64,000 nucleotides of DNA from Ceratobasidium sp. AG-K (Eukaryota; Basidiomycota; Agaricomycetes; Cantharellales; Ceratobasidiaceae), in assembly GCA_037039685.1 (NCBI GenBank), contig JAWNGF010000009.1:1240001-1304000 (forward strand), read 5' to 3'. The position numbers and the translations under genes were made by a program. The notes beneath the pieces were generated by a model. That model was not told the DNA's origin, did not search any database, and saw only the letters and a program-made list of their open reading frames with translations. The first letter of the stretch is position 1, and every line of letters starts with the position of its first letter. Below are positions 10,443 to 21,368 of this stretch, piece by piece.

Positions 10443-13400
10443 ATGGGCGTCTCTCCACCGTGTGTGAAGATGCCCCAATACCCTCTCTGCAAAATGTATA
10501 CTACTGCAAAGCCACAAATGAATCACCCATGGTATACGCACAAGCAGAGGGAATCACAGAAAACATCTCAACTCTCATTGACTCCGGCTCCAGCAGAAAT
10601 TTCATCAACCTGAACTTTGCCAAGAAAAACAATATTCCTTTGATCTCTTTACAAACCCCTGGAAACGTGGAAATGATTGACGGAAAAACCCAAAGGAACC
10701 TCATCCGACACCATTGCAAATTGAAATTCGATATAGGAGGAAGAACTTTTGAACAAAGATTCTATGTCATGCCAACAGGAACTCAACCTATGATCCTTGG
10801 CATGACATGGTTGAAGGAAACAAACCCTGATATTTCCTGGTCCCCATTCTCCATCAAATGGAGAAAGGAGCTCGACATCCAAGCAAAGGCAGGAATGTTA
10901 CAAGAACTTCCGGAAGAACTCAAGGATTTTGCCAATGTCTTTGACAAAGAACAATACGACAAGCTGCCAGAACACAGGGAATGGGACTGCAAAATTGACT
11001 TCTATGACAACAACAAACTCCCAAAACCAAAGAAAGCTTATCCCCTCTCACCAAGAGAAAGGGAGGCCACAAAGGAGTATGTGAAGTCGGAACTCAAGTC
11101 AGGAAGAATCAGACCCAGTGATTCCCCTGTTGCTGCTAGCCTATTCTTTGTCACAAAGGCACTGAAACCAGGGCAAACCGTACCAGACCTGAGACCAGTT
11201 GTTGACTACAGAGGGGCAAATGCGGAAACTATCCCGGACCACTACCCCATACCTCTGATGGATCAACTCCTGGAAATCTTCAAAAAGACTAGCGACAAAT
11301 CAAACAAAGAACTTTTCATCACCTCTCTGGACCTGAAGAATGGTTTCTGGAATGTGAGAATCAGGGAAGAAGACGAATGGAAAACGGCATTCAGCACTTC
11401 CGAAGGCCTCTTCAAATATACTGTGATGGCCTTTGGACTGAAAAACGCACCTTCTACGTTCCAAAGAATGATGGACAATATCCTCAGAGACCTGATCGGA
11501 AAAAAGATAGTAGTCTACATTGATGATATCTTGAGTATCTCTAGAGGAAGAAACCAACACACTTTGGACATCAGAGAAGTCCTCGGAAGGCTACGAAAGA
11601 ACAATCTTTATGGAAACCTCAAAAAATGCACCTTTTACGGCAAAAGAGCCGATTGGGTAGGCTTTGTTGCGGACGAGAATGGTATCTCCATGAACAATGA
11701 CAAGATCAAGACTATCCAGGAATGGCCTGTCCCGAAAACTGTCAAGCAGCTACAAGCTTTTGTTGGCTTCTGCAACTTCTACAGGAGATTCGTGGTCTCT
11801 TTCTCCTCCATCATCAAACCCCTGACTCAGCTCACTCAAAAGGACCAAAAATGGGAATGGAAGGAGGCTCATCAGGAGGCTTTTGAAAGACTGAAGAATA
11901 TGATCTCAGAAGAACCAGTACTGGCACATCCAGACAAATCAAAACAATACTTCCTGGAAATGGATGCCTCAGGAGTCGCTCTAGGAGCAATCCTTAGTCA
12001 ACAACAAAACGATGGATACCTGCACCCGATTGGCTTCCTTTCCAAAAGCTTCAAGGATGCAGAATTGAATTATGACACGCACGACAAGGAGCTTTTTGCT
12101 ATCATTGAGGCATTGAGACATTGGCGTATTCACCTTGAAGGAACAAAGGAACCAGTGATCATCTACATGGACCACAAAAACTTGACCTACTGGAAAGACT
12201 CTGTCAACTTCAACAGGAGACACCATAGATGGCTTCTGATGCTAGCAAGTTACAATTTTGAGATACACTATCGACCTGGGAAGATGTCAGAAAAGCCGGA
12301 CATTCTCTTTAGAAGAAGTGACCATGGGGACATTGCTTCAGCAGAACAGACTATGATCTCCGCCAAAAGATTCAAGGGCTTTGCCGCCATGATGGGATCA
12401 GACCTCATGAGTGAACTCAAAGAAGCACAGGAAGAGGACGAAGCTTTACAAGCCTTGATTGTCACTACAAGGGACAAGGAGTCCCTTCCGCCCTCCGTGA
12501 AAAAACAATTCAAAGACTACGAATGGGGGGAAAACCTCCTGTGGTATCAGGGAAGAATTATTGTCCCTGATGAGAAGGACATCAAACTGAAGCTGCTACA
12601 GCTGCATCACGACACACCAATGGCCGGTCACCAAGGACAGGCTAGAACCCTGGACCTTCTCTCAAGAAGATACTATTGGCCTGGCATGAAAAGCCAAGTG
12701 AATCGCTTCGTTGAAAGCTGCGAAATTTGCCAAAGAGGGAAGGGAAACAAAGGACACTTACCACTCAAACCCTTACCCATCCCAAAAAAACCTTGGGAAA
12801 ACATCGCTTACAATTTTATTGTGAAACTACCAAAATCTGGAGGTTTTGACAGTGTCCTTGTTGTGGTAGATTGCTTTTCCAGAATGGCACATTTCATCGC
12901 CTGCAACGAAGCAACCAACTCGGAACAACCTGCCAACATCTTCATCAAGGAAGTATGGCGACTCCATGGTTTCCCAAAAACCACTGTCTCCGATAGAGGA
13001 ACTACTTTCAAATCTCACTTCCTGGAGGCTGTGTACAAAAGACTCAATATCCAACCTACCTTCAGCACGGCCTTCCATCCTGAAACTGATGGTCTTGCGG
13101 AAAAAACAAACCAGTGGCTAGAAGGCTGGTTGAGAATATTCTGCAACCATTGCCAGGACAACTGGGCCAAATGGCTACCTATTGCGGAATTCTGCCACAA
13201 CAATCACAAAAATTGCGTTACAAGCAAGTCACCCTTTGAGATCGTCTATGGAATGACTCCAAAATGGACCATTGAGGAATATATGACTCAATCTCCAGAA
13301 GCTGACAAGTGGACAAGGGATATGGAAACTGTGTGGGAAGAAGCAAAAGCCATGATGGAATACCACCAAACAAGGGAAGAACTTCCAAAAAAGCAATACA

Positions 13401-13762
13401 AGGAAGGGGACAACATGTGGCTCCTGACTACCAATATCAAGACCAGACGCCCAAGCAAGAAGCTTGATGACAAAAAAACTGGCCCCTTTGTTGTCAAAAA
13501 ACAAATCTCTTCACAAGTCTACCAACTTGACCTCCCCATGTCCATGAAAATACATGACATCTTCCATGGAAACATGTTGACTCACTACAAGGAAGATGTG
13601 GATTTCTATCAGAACCAACCCCGACCTCCGCCGATCGTTACGGAAGAAGGGGAGGAGGAATATGAAGTAGAAAAAATCATTGATTGGCATCAAGACCCTG
13701 ATGGGCTGAAATACCGCATCAGATGGAAAGGTTACGGACCTCTAGAAGACACGGAAGAATGA
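10322..13762 (+). CDS. Element B pol: protease, RT, RNase H, integrase, part of chromodomain
   Basis: An open frame of 1146 codons, -1 relative to gag, with no clear ATG start, so it was presumably made as a Gag-Pol fusion. Order of domains: aspartic protease (TLIDSGSSRNFI), reverse transcriptase (VMAFGLKNAPSTFQRMM and YIDDIL), RNase H (EMDASGVALGAIL, YMDHKNL), and integrase with an HHCC finger (HHDTPMAGHQGQ...CEICQ) and D, D, E (VVDCFSRM, VSDRGTTF, TDGLAE). The chromodomain (EYEVEKII...RIRWKGYGPLED) is cut by TGA at 13760-13762. The same frame continues after it (AEKFANMTPVMRKF), so a single nonsense change truncates the protein. Confidence 0.93.
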   Translation: MQKGMDLQRQREGTSERESQCSEGQRNGRNQVHQFGVGKLDGRLSTVCEDAPIPSLQNVYYCKATNESPMVYAQAEGITENISTLIDSGSSRNFINLNFAKKNNIPLISLQTPGNVEMIDGKTQRNLIRHHCKLKFDIGGRTFEQRFYVMPTGTQPMILGMTWLKETNPDISWSPFSIKWRKELDIQAKAGMLQELPEELKDFANVFDKEQYDKLPEHREWDCKIDFYDNNKLPKPKKAYPLSPREREATKEYVKSELKSGRIRPSDSPVAASLFFVTKALKPGQTVPDLRPVVDYRGANAETIPDHYPIPLMDQLLEIFKKTSDKSNKELFITSLDLKNGFWNVRIREEDEWKTAFSTSEGLFKYTVMAFGLKNAPSTFQRMMDNILRDLIGKKIVVYIDDILSISRGRNQHTLDIREVLGRLRKNNLYGNLKKCTFYGKRADWVGFVADENGISMNNDKIKTIQEWPVPKTVKQLQAFVGFCNFYRRFVVSFSSIIKPLTQLTQKDQKWEWKEAHQEAFERLKNMISEEPVLAHPDKSKQYFLEMDASGVALGAILSQQQNDGYLHPIGFLSKSFKDAELNYDTHDKELFAIIEALRHWRIHLEGTKEPVIIYMDHKNLTYWKDSVNFNRRHHRWLLMLASYNFEIHYRPGKMSEKPDILFRRSDHGDIASAEQTMISAKRFKGFAAMMGSDLMSELKEAQEEDEALQALIVTTRDKESLPPSVKKQFKDYEWGENLLWYQGRIIVPDEKDIKLKLLQLHHDTPMAGHQGQARTLDLLSRRYYWPGMKSQVNRFVESCEICQRGKGNKGHLPLKPLPIPKKPWENIAYNFIVKLPKSGGFDSVLVVVDCFSRMAHFIACNEATNSEQPANIFIKEVWRLHGFPKTTVSDRGTTFKSHFLEAVYKRLNIQPTFSTAFHPETDGLAEKTNQWLEGWLRIFCNHCQDNWAKWLPIAEFCHNNHKNCVTSKSPFEIVYGMTPKWTIEEYMTQSPEADKWTRDMETVWEEAKAMMEYHQTREELPKKQYKEGDNMWLLTTNIKTRRPSKKLDDKKTGPFVVKKQISSQVYQLDLPMSMKIHDIFHGNMLTHYKEDVDFYQNQPRPPPIVTEEGEEEYEVEKIIDWHQDPDGLKYRIRWKGYGPLEDTEE

Positions 13763-13977
13763 GCTGAGAAATTTGCCAATATGACTCCAGTGATGAGGAA
13801 ATTCCAGAAGGACTTTCCTACCGGCCCACTTCCCCCAAATTTCAAACCACAGGGATTCAAAAGGACAAAAGGAAAAACAGCTGAAGTCCTCATCCCAGCT
13901 ACTCAGCCAACTACTTACAGTCCGCTCTTAGCCCAACACTCTTCCACTTCCCCAAAAAACTGTTTTCTACTTTTGCA
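13763..13977 (+). pseudogene. Remainder of element B chromodomain/pol tail after the stop
   Basis: In frame with pol beyond the TGA, the reading AEKFANMTPVMRKFQKDFP completes the C-terminal helix expected of a chromodomain, followed by a basic, proline-rich tail. It overlaps the start of the third ORF (13978), which lies in a different frame. The natural end of pol is uncertain. Confidence 0.6.
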
Positions 13978-14418
13978 ATGGCCCCCATCTGCTCCAACAA
14001 CACCAACGCTGCCGTGCGCCTCGCCTCCTACAGGCTTAGCAATGCCTATGGCAAGGCCATCATGGCTGGAGGACCTGGCAAATTTGCCTTCAACTGCAGG
14101 GCCACAGTGCCCTGGTCCCTCAAAGAGGCCAGGAAGCTGGCCAGCAACCTTGAGCCTGGGGTCCACCTTGGCTACATCCCCCTCGCCAAACGTGGCGACC
14201 TCAAATGGGACAAAGAACGCAAGTCCCTTATCCACCCCCAACTTGGCTCCCTGCTCTGGGTCAGCCACCCCAACGCCCGGCCCTCAGACCCGACCAACAT
14301 TGGCCGCAGCAAATATTACCACTGCCATGGCTGTATCGGACTCACCATCCGCGACGTCATCACCAAGAGCGCCGATGCCTGGAATAGGGACACTGGCTAG
14401 AAGTGGGAAGGAGACAAG

Positions 14419-14832
14419 TGTCCCGACTTGGGTCAATTAGGTATATAAAGGTTAAGGGGTTTGACTTAGACAAGTCTTAGAACCCAAGGAGTGGTGATAG
14501 TAAGAGGATTTGATTGAGCAAGTCCTAGTGGAGAGGAGGTCAAGCCTTGTTGTTAACCGGCTTGACCTCTGGGTTTATATACATGAGGGATCAGTGCCAC
14601 GTCATCAACTATCAGTGTGGGAAAGCCAAGTACAACCAATGATAAGCGAGATAAGAGACATGACTCGACATTCTGGAAGTTCCGGAAGCACCACCAATAT
14701 CAAATGAAAAGACAAATACATCACATGATACAAGTTTAAGCGCCAGAGGACATTTGTACCAAAAAAGGAAAGTGTTCGGAAAAAAAGATATAAAATCGGA
14801 ATAAAATGTCTGAGCTTAGTCAGCTCATGACA
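14419..14832 (-). repeat. 3' LTR of element C
   Basis: 414 bases, about six differences from the 5' LTR, five of them CpG transitions. The adjoining 14833-14848, read on the minus strand, is a polypurine tract (AGGAGGGGGTAA) that primes plus-strand DNA synthesis. Confidence 0.95.
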
Positions 14833-14842
14833 TTACCCCCTC

Positions 14843-17800
14843 CTAAGGCCCTGGTGCGGTGGGGTGGAGTTTGTGAAATTTATCAACCAGTTCAGGAGCG
14901 TTCTTGAGATCTTCCTTTGACTGCCAAGAGTTGTCTGCATGAGAGTATCCTTTCCACTTAACGTAATAGTGGAGTTGACGGCGGATTTTCTTGGAATTAA
15001 GGATCTCTTCGACTTCCCATTCTTCCTCTCCATCTTGGGTGACAATAGGGGATGGTTGAGCGGGTTTGCGGCCGTGGGGATCAGAGTGGAATTTCTTGAG
15101 CAGCATGACGTGGAAGACAGGATGAACTTTCATTGATTTTGGTAATTCCAGTCTGAAGGCATGAGTTCCTACTTTTTCCATTACTTTGTAAGGGCCTAAA
15201 ACTTTGTGGGAGAGTTTTACTGAGGGTCTGTCTGTGGAAATGTTCTGATGATTAAGCCAGACTTTATCCCCCGGGTTTATCTCTTCTGGTTCTTTGGCTC
15301 CTTTATCAAAGTAGTATTTATAGGACTGATTTGCTAGGATGAGAGCAGCTTTGACTTTGTCGTATCCTTTCAACAGGAATTCCGCATGGGCATCAGCTTC
15401 CGGAACAGTATAGTCTGATTCTTCCCCGATGTTCATTCTAGGGTTGAAACCCTGGCAAATTTGGAAAGGGGTTTTGCCAGTGGATGCTTGGATTCCATTG
15501 TTGTAAGCAAATTCTGCCATAGGGAGCAGGGCTACCCAGTCGTTTTGCCTATGGTTGACAAAAGCCCTGATAAAGATTTCAACGACTTGGTTTGCTCGTT
15601 CTGACTGTCCGTCTGTCCTTGGATGGTAGGCTGTGCTGAAGGTAGGTTTTACGTCCAACCGTTTGTACAGATGCCTAATGAACTTTGAGTTGAAAGTGGA
15701 TCCTCTATCCGAGACTGTTGCTTGAGGGGTGCCGTGAAGTTTCCAAATGTTTGCAATGAAGATATTGGCTATGTCTACTGCTGTGGCCGTTGACTTGCAA
15801 GGGAGATAGTGTGCCATTTTGGAGAACCGATCTACCACTGTCAAGATTGCGTCATATCCTTCTGATTCTGGGAGCCCTACAATCATGTCATAGGAGATCT
15901 CTTCCCAGGGTCTTTCAGGGATATGTAAAGGACGCAGTAGTCCTGTGGGGAGTTGGTTCAATGGTTTGATTCGAATGCATGTTTTGCAGTGTGACACATA
16001 AGAGTTGACAAATTTCTTCATGGTTGGCCAGTAGTAAGTTCTTGAGACCAATTCTAATGTTCTTGCTTGTCCAGGATGCCCAGCTGTAATATTGTCATGG
16101 CGCGACTCCAATATCAGGTTTCTGATGGTTTCATCCTTGGGGACAAAGATCTTCCCTTTGAACATTAGGAGTCCTTCTCTGTATTCCCAATCTTTGACTT
16201 TTTCTCCGTTTCTCAGCTTATTGTGGGCTTCTTCTAATCTGGAATCTTCAAGGATTGCTTGTCTGATTAGATCGTTAATCTCCTGGTCAGGGGTAATAGC
16301 CGAAATGAAAATGTCTGGTTTGAGGAGAACTTGGTTCTCTGCCCCCCCCAAAGGTTCTAGGTCGTATCGCCTCGATAGAATATCTGCTTTTTTGTTTTGG
16401 CTTCCTGGCCTGTACAAGATTTGGAAGTTGAAGTCTACCAAGAAATTCATCCAGCGGATTTGGCGTTGATTCAATTGTTTGGATGATGAGAAGTATTCCA
16501 AATTCTTGTGATCTGTTATCACTTGAATGGCTTTTTCTGTGCCTTGAAGTAAGTGCCGCCATTCTTTGAAAGCTCTAATTATTGCCAATAGTTCTTTGTC
16601 GAAAATGTCATAGTTTCGCTCAGCCGGATTTAGTGATTTAGAAAGAAAAGCTACAGGGTGTAATTTTCCTTCTTCATCCTTCTGAGATAAAACTGCTCCT
16701 GTGGCAAATCCCGACGCATCTGTCTCGAGGAAAAATTCCTTATTCTGATCGGGCTGCATCATTACCGGTGCCACTTTCAGAGCTTCTTTCAGTGCGTTCA
16801 TGGCCTCTTGTTCTTTGCTTGTCCACTGCCACTTTTGATCCTTCTTAAGTAGGTTGTACAGAGGTCTGGCTTTGCCGGCAAAGTCTTGAATGAATCTTCG
16901 ATAGAAATTGACGAATCCTAGGAATTCTTGAACTTGTTTGACATTTTTGGGAGCTTTCCAATTCATAGCCGCCGTGACCTTTTCCTGATCCGTTTCGATT
17001 CTTTTATTGGAAATGACCAATCCTACCCAGTCCAGTTTGGTTTGGTGGAACTTGCATTTCCTCAATTTCGCAATCAGCTTGTGTTCCCTTAGTCTTCTTA
17101 GCACCTCTTTCACATGTCCTGGATGATCTTCAACTCGTTTGGAAAAAACAAAGATATCATCAATGTATACGAGTACGAAAACCCCCATAATGTCCCTGAA
17201 TATAGAGTTCATTAGGGACTGGAAGCTTGATGGAGCGTTTTTGAGACCGAAGGGCATGACTTTCCATTTGTACATGCCGTATTGAGTTTTGAATGCTGTT
17301 TTCCATTCATGGCCTGCTGCTATTCGGGTTTGATGGAATCCTTGTGCCAAGTCTAGAGTGGTGCCAATGACAAATCCTTCCAGGGCCCTTAACCTTTGGT
17401 CCAATAGAGGTATTCCACTTGCGTTGAATTTGCATAGCGAATTCACATATCTGTAGTCAACGCAAAAGCGTAATTCAGGGTTGTTTGGATCTTCTGGATG
17501 GGGTTTTTTGACAAACAGAACCGGGGAAGCCAAAGGAGACTTAGAAATCTGAATGTGTCCCCTTCAGATAAGGGTTTCTAGTACTTTCTTCATTTCTTTG
17601 TCTTCAGCTGGGGATGTTTTGTAAATAGGGCCATGCTTTAGTTTAGCTTCTGGTAGGAGGTCGAGCGTAATGTCAGTTGGCCTATGAGGTGGGAGTTCTT
17701 CTAATCTGGATTCGTCAAACACATCTGCGAACTCTTTGTATTCCTCTGGTAATGTAGTTTCTGCTGCGATTTGGAGAGTAGATGGGACTTCTAGGCAGTT

Positions 17801-18241
17801 TTTTGAGCAGAATTCGCTTGTGTATGCAATTGTCCTATTTTTCCAATTAATTTGTGGGTTATGTTTCTTGAGCCATGACATCCCAAGTACGATAGGGTGT
17901 CTTCCAATGTTTGTAACATGACATTCTATTTTGCTGGAATGTGTTCCCATGACAAGTTTAAATTTGGTATAGTGGGTGACTTTTCCAGACGAGACTTCTC
18001 GTCCGTCTATAACTCGCAGAGTCTTGGGTTTTTCATGTTGGAAAAGGGGAAGGTTTGCTTCTTTTGCTAGGGAAGGGTTGATGAAACAGGAGGTTGCGCC
18101 GCAGTCAAGAAGTGCTTGTCCAGAGAATTTTTTTGATCTGTTAACTGACTTAGAACCAGGAGCTGTAGCTAGTGGATGAGCGGTGAAATCAAGGTATAAT
18201 TGGTTTTCATTTGATATTGACATGATTTCTAGTTCATCCAT
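14843..18241 (-). pseudogene. Element C pol with one nonsense codon
   Basis: Protease (LLDCGATSCFINPSLA; VLGMSWLKKHNPQ) starts near 18241. TGA at 17564-17566 replaces the arginine codon CGG seen in element D between protease and RT. From 17533 the frame is open: RT (VMPFGLKNAPSSFQSLM; YIDDIFVFS), RNase H (ETDASGFATGAVL; ITDHKNLEYF), integrase HHCC (SRHDN...HCKTC), D, D, E (VVDRFSKM, VSDRGSTF, TDGQSE), and C-terminal chromodomain (EWEVEEIL, YYVKWKGYSHADNSW). Apart from the stop it is almost identical to the 1132-codon pol of D. Confidence 0.95.
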
Positions 18242-18276
18242 ATTACTAGCTAATATATCACCAAGGACTTGGCTCC

Positions 18277-19629
18277 TTAATAAGCCTCGGTGACGTCTTT
18301 TCCCGATTCAATGTCTGAGGAGATTTCTTCAATCTGAGCTTCAAACCCTGAGGCTGTGTTCTTGGAGGGACAGACTCTTGCTGAGTGTCCCTTGCCGCCG
18401 CAGGTGAAGCAAATCATTGGTCCTTTTCCTTTTCCATCAAGATCCATTGCATTAGGGTCTTTAGCAGGAGTGGACGGTTTGGGTGTTTGGATGGTAGGAG
18501 CGTTGAGGTTACTGGTTCAGGTGTCTCTTTGAATTGCTCCAAAAGGGACATTTCCTTTTGTCCCATCATCCCAAGAGATCTGTGGAACTGGACGGCCCTT
18601 GGCGTTGCGGGTAATGCTTGAGATTTTGCCGTATTGCACCCCCCCTGTAGGTTTTGACATAAAGACTCGATCGTTTACATTGAATCTTTGACCTAGTGAG
18701 GCGTTTGGAGTACTTGTGGTTGTCTTGGAAGTACTTTGTTTCGAAGTGGTGGTTTGTGGGCTTTGCAACTTCTTTGGTGCGTTAATAGCATTCATTGTGG
18801 AGTCAATTTCCAGGGCTCTTTCGCGAACTTGGTTGAATGTCCTTGTCACTTTGTGGGGTTTAAAGTTCTGTGACACCATGGCCATCTTAATCTCATCCTT
18901 AAGACCATCATAGAAATCATCACGAAGTACTCGATCAGTGTACCCGAGTACCGATGAATAAGTGACGAAGTCTCGTAGATAATCTTGGACAGAGTTCTTC
19001 TGGATCAATTTCTTGTATAATTGTCTATATCGGTCGATCTTGTGAACATCGCCAAACCTAGCTTGCATTTCGTTCCAGAATTCATCCATGTTGTGTAGCC
19101 AATTTGTTGCTCCCCTTCTTGCTGTGTCTACATCAATTCCAGGTTGCATCCATACATAGGCAGGCCCCTTGCAATAACCCATGATATAAGTGATTTTTTG
19201 TTCTGTGGTTGCTTGTGGCGACGTATGATTTATGTACAAGGTACATTGCGACTTAAACTCGTCAAATTTATCTACATCTCCCGAAAATTCTTCTGGGGGA
19301 TGCATTTTGAGTTTGTATCCTGGGGTGGTTGTTGACGCAGTGGTGGAGGGTGTTGCCCCTAGGTTTGCAAGTGACTGAGACACTGCATTCATTAATTGGT
19401 GAAGGGGTGCAATTTGTGCAGTTTGATTTTGAATTGCTTGGATATCTGCAATGTTATTGTCAATCCCCAGTTCTAGGGTAGAGGTGATACCATTTAAGGC
19501 ATTAATATGACCGTTAATTTTTCGCACTTCGTCTATTAAGGCATTGATTGCATGTGCAACTACCTTGGGTCCGGATGTTGCTGAGATTTGGGTAAATCCC
19601 CCTTGGCTCGGTGATGGGGCTCTTGACAT
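18277..19629 (-). pseudogene. Element C gag with premature stop
   Basis: ATG at 19629 (MSRAPSPSQGGF) is chosen because it matches the start of the intact D gag. A TGA at 18517-18519 replaces CGA, leaving 370 of 450 codons. Beyond it the frame continues through the CCHC knuckle (CFTCGGKGHSARVC) to TAA at 18277-18279. The capsid region includes the retrotrans-gag signature (MDEFWNEMQARFGD, YLRDFVTYSSVLGY). Confidence 0.93.
18298..18304 (-). promoter_or_regulatory. Candidate -1 ribosomal frameshift heptamer in element C
   Basis: On the minus strand G GGA AAA is in phase with gag codons, 19-27 bases before the gag stop. The pol frame is exactly -1 and open from here. It is identical in position to the heptamer in D. 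Confidence 0.5.
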
Positions 19630-19654
19630 ATCGAAGTGGGGACAACAGGTAGAT

Positions 19655-19906
19655 TTATTGGGATCCCAGACTGTACAAAATATCACGGATTCTTCTTTGA
19701 ACCCTTCTGTCTTTAATGATGCGCAAACTTCTCAAAAATATCAATTCAAGATTTTTGTCCTCCAAGAACAACGCGTTGATTACTCCTAGTTTGTCGTACT
19801 GTTTGTATATGTAGTTACGATGAACGTCTTCAATAAAGAGTTGTAGGGACTCTAGTCTAAGTTGTTCCCTGTGTTGTTCCTGTGTGAGTTGAGGTCTTGG
19901 TCCCAC
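19655..19906 (-). CDS. Element C small ORF2 upstream of gag
   Basis: An 83-codon basic, helical frame (LTQEQHREQLRLESL...) ends just before gag. It overlaps the end of the coiled-coil ORF1 in the -1 frame. No ATG opens it; the first codon is GTG in the ORF1 overlap, so it is probably translated as an extension of ORF1 by frameshifting or after splicing. It is conserved in element D at 44788-45039 with few changes. Confidence 0.55.
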   Translation of the reverse strand: MGPRPQLTQEQHREQLRLESLQLFIEDVHRNYIYKQYDKLGVINALFLEDKNLELIFLRSLRIIKDRRVQRRIRDILYSLGSQ

Positions 19907-20466
19907 TGAAAGGGGTTGGGTGCAATAGTATTAAGGTGATTTAGAAGGCGGTAATCCTGATTAATAGGAATACGCACTTCTGCTGCTTGATGACAGTATT
20001 TGCCCTTGATTTTGTCTTTAAGGGTTTCGATAGTACGCCACTGACGTTTGTTGTTGCTGATGAGATTTTCGACCTTGCGAGTGTGTTTCTCTTGGATTTT
20101 TATAAGTTGGTCGCAGTTTTCGATCAGGACACGGGTTTGTTCTTGCAATCGCTCGACTTCGATATTAGTGTCCGCTAGATTTATGCTTTGGACACGATCT
20201 TGATCGGCTTGTTGCTTGTTTGTATTGTCGAGGTTGATTTCGATGAACTCAAGCCTTGAGTGGAGGGATTGATAGTCGGCTTCGAGTTGATTGTGGTTTT
20301 CGTCGTTTCTGGTACGTTCGACCCTTAAATCCTCTGCTTGTTCAACTTGATCTTCTTCTAGCACTTCAATTCGACTGTTTAATTCGTCGACTTTGGTGTC
20401 TAGATCAAGTACGAAGTCCTTTAGTCTAAAGACTGCTTCGCAGAGGCTAAAAAATGCGGGGAACAC
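19852..20466 (-). CDS. Element C coiled-coil ORF1 upstream of gag, no AUG
   Basis: A 204-codon frame predicted to be almost entirely coiled coil (DLDTKVDELNSRIEVLEEDQ and onward). The frame has no methionine codon. It begins after a TAA, so a non-AUG start or an upstream splice must be assumed. It is conserved in element D (44985-45605) with mostly conservative changes, suggesting it was translated. Its function in the element is unknown; a structural role next to Gag is a guess. Confidence 0.6.
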   Translation of the reverse strand: MFPAFFSLCEAVFRLKDFVLDLDTKVDELNSRIEVLEEDQVEQAEDLRVERTRNDENHNQLEADYQSLHSRLEFIEINLDNTNKQQADQDRVQSINLADTNIEVERLQEQTRVLIENCDQLIKIQEKHTRKVENLISNNKRQWRTIETLKDKIKGKYCHQAAEVRIPINQDYRLLNHLNTIAPNPFQWDQDLNSHRNNTGNNLD

Positions 20467-20954
20467 TTTTAAGGTTAATTAGTTAGTTACTAATTAGTTC
20501 CTTTTTAGTGCGTACTGATGGAAACGACGGGTTGATGGGGTTCTTGATGGATGAGAGTGTTAACTTGGGTGGTGCTCCGACCACTTTCCAGTTTCGCTTG
20601 AGAGGATCTGGCTTCCTCGAGATGTTGATTTGGATGTGAAGGGTGCTAGACGCTAAGCTTTTGCTTTATATACTCCTTATCTGATCTTATCAGTTATCAA
20701 CAGCCTTGGGCGGGCGTGATAGCAACAGTGTATAACAGAGTAAGGGTGTATTTAGCTGACTAAAGCCGCTATGACCCGAAAGAGGATAACGATTGGGTTC
20801 ACTGACAGCGTATAGCGACGTGGGACTACTGGTCTATATCAGGTATAGCTCTTCGTCCGTTGTACTATGCCCGTTTTCCCGTGTACGTTCTATCTACTTG
20901 GTGGAAAAAGCAGGAGCTTGGAGGCTGATGCTTTTTTTAAAAGGCTTGACCTAA
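20467..20954 (-). other. Element C leader with self-primer binding site
   Basis: A non-coding leader of about 490 bases. AAGGCTTGACCT at 20941-20952, two bases inside the LTR, is the reverse complement of AGGTCAAGCCTT at 21073-21084 in the 5' LTR. That LTR segment lies 33 bases from the minus-strand TATA box (21111-21117). The transcript's first 12 bases can therefore fold back and prime first-strand synthesis. Confidence 0.8.
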
Positions 20955-21368
20955 TGTCCCGACTTGGGTCAATTAGGTATATAAAGGTTAAGGGGTTCGA
21001 CTTAGACAAGTCTTAGAACCCAAGGAGTAGTGATAGTAAGAGGATTTGATTGAGCAAGTCCTAGTGGAGAGGAGGTCAAGCCTTGTTGTTAACTGGCTTG
21101 ACCTCTGGGTTTATATACATGAGGGATCAGTGCCACGTCATCAACTATCAGTGTGGGAAAGCCGAGTACAACCGATGATAAGCGAGATAAGAGACATGAC
21201 TCGACATTCTGGAAGTTCCAGAAGCACCACCAATATCAAATGAAAAGACAAATACATCACATGATACAAGTTTAAGCGCCAGAGGACATTTGTACCAAAA
21301 AAGGAAAGTGTTCGGAAAAAAAGATATAAAATCGGAATAAAATGTCTGAGCTTAGTCAGCTCATGACA
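20955..21368 (-). repeat. 5' LTR of element C
   Basis: 414 bases ending CATGACA at 21368, followed by the target-site copy CAAG. The minus-strand TATATAA at 21111-21117 and the inverted pair GGTCAAGCC/GGCTTGACC around 21074-21103 form a hairpin near the transcript start. Confidence 0.95.

Larger units (their letters stand above)
14419..21368 (-). mobile_element. Ty3/gypsy chromovirus element C (same family as D)
   Basis: Minus-strand element of 6950 bases with 414-base LTRs (14419-14832 and 20955-21368), TGTCCCGACTTGG...CTCATGACA. CAAG is duplicated at 14415-14418 and 21369-21372; only four bases match, where the related D has five. It is nearly identical in sequence and equal in length to element D. 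Gag has one premature TGA and pol another, so C is inactive while D appears intact. Confidence 0.96.

Noticed and set aside
16092..16469. Open frame on the strand opposite to element C pol (also 41223-41600 in D)
   Set aside because: Shadow of the RNase H/integrase coding strand; conserved only because pol is conserved.
18298..18304. A comparable slippery heptamer for element B gag-pol
   Set aside because: The 120-base overlap was scanned; GGGAAAG there is out of phase and GGAAAAC before the gag stop does not fit X XXY YYZ, so no site is claimed.
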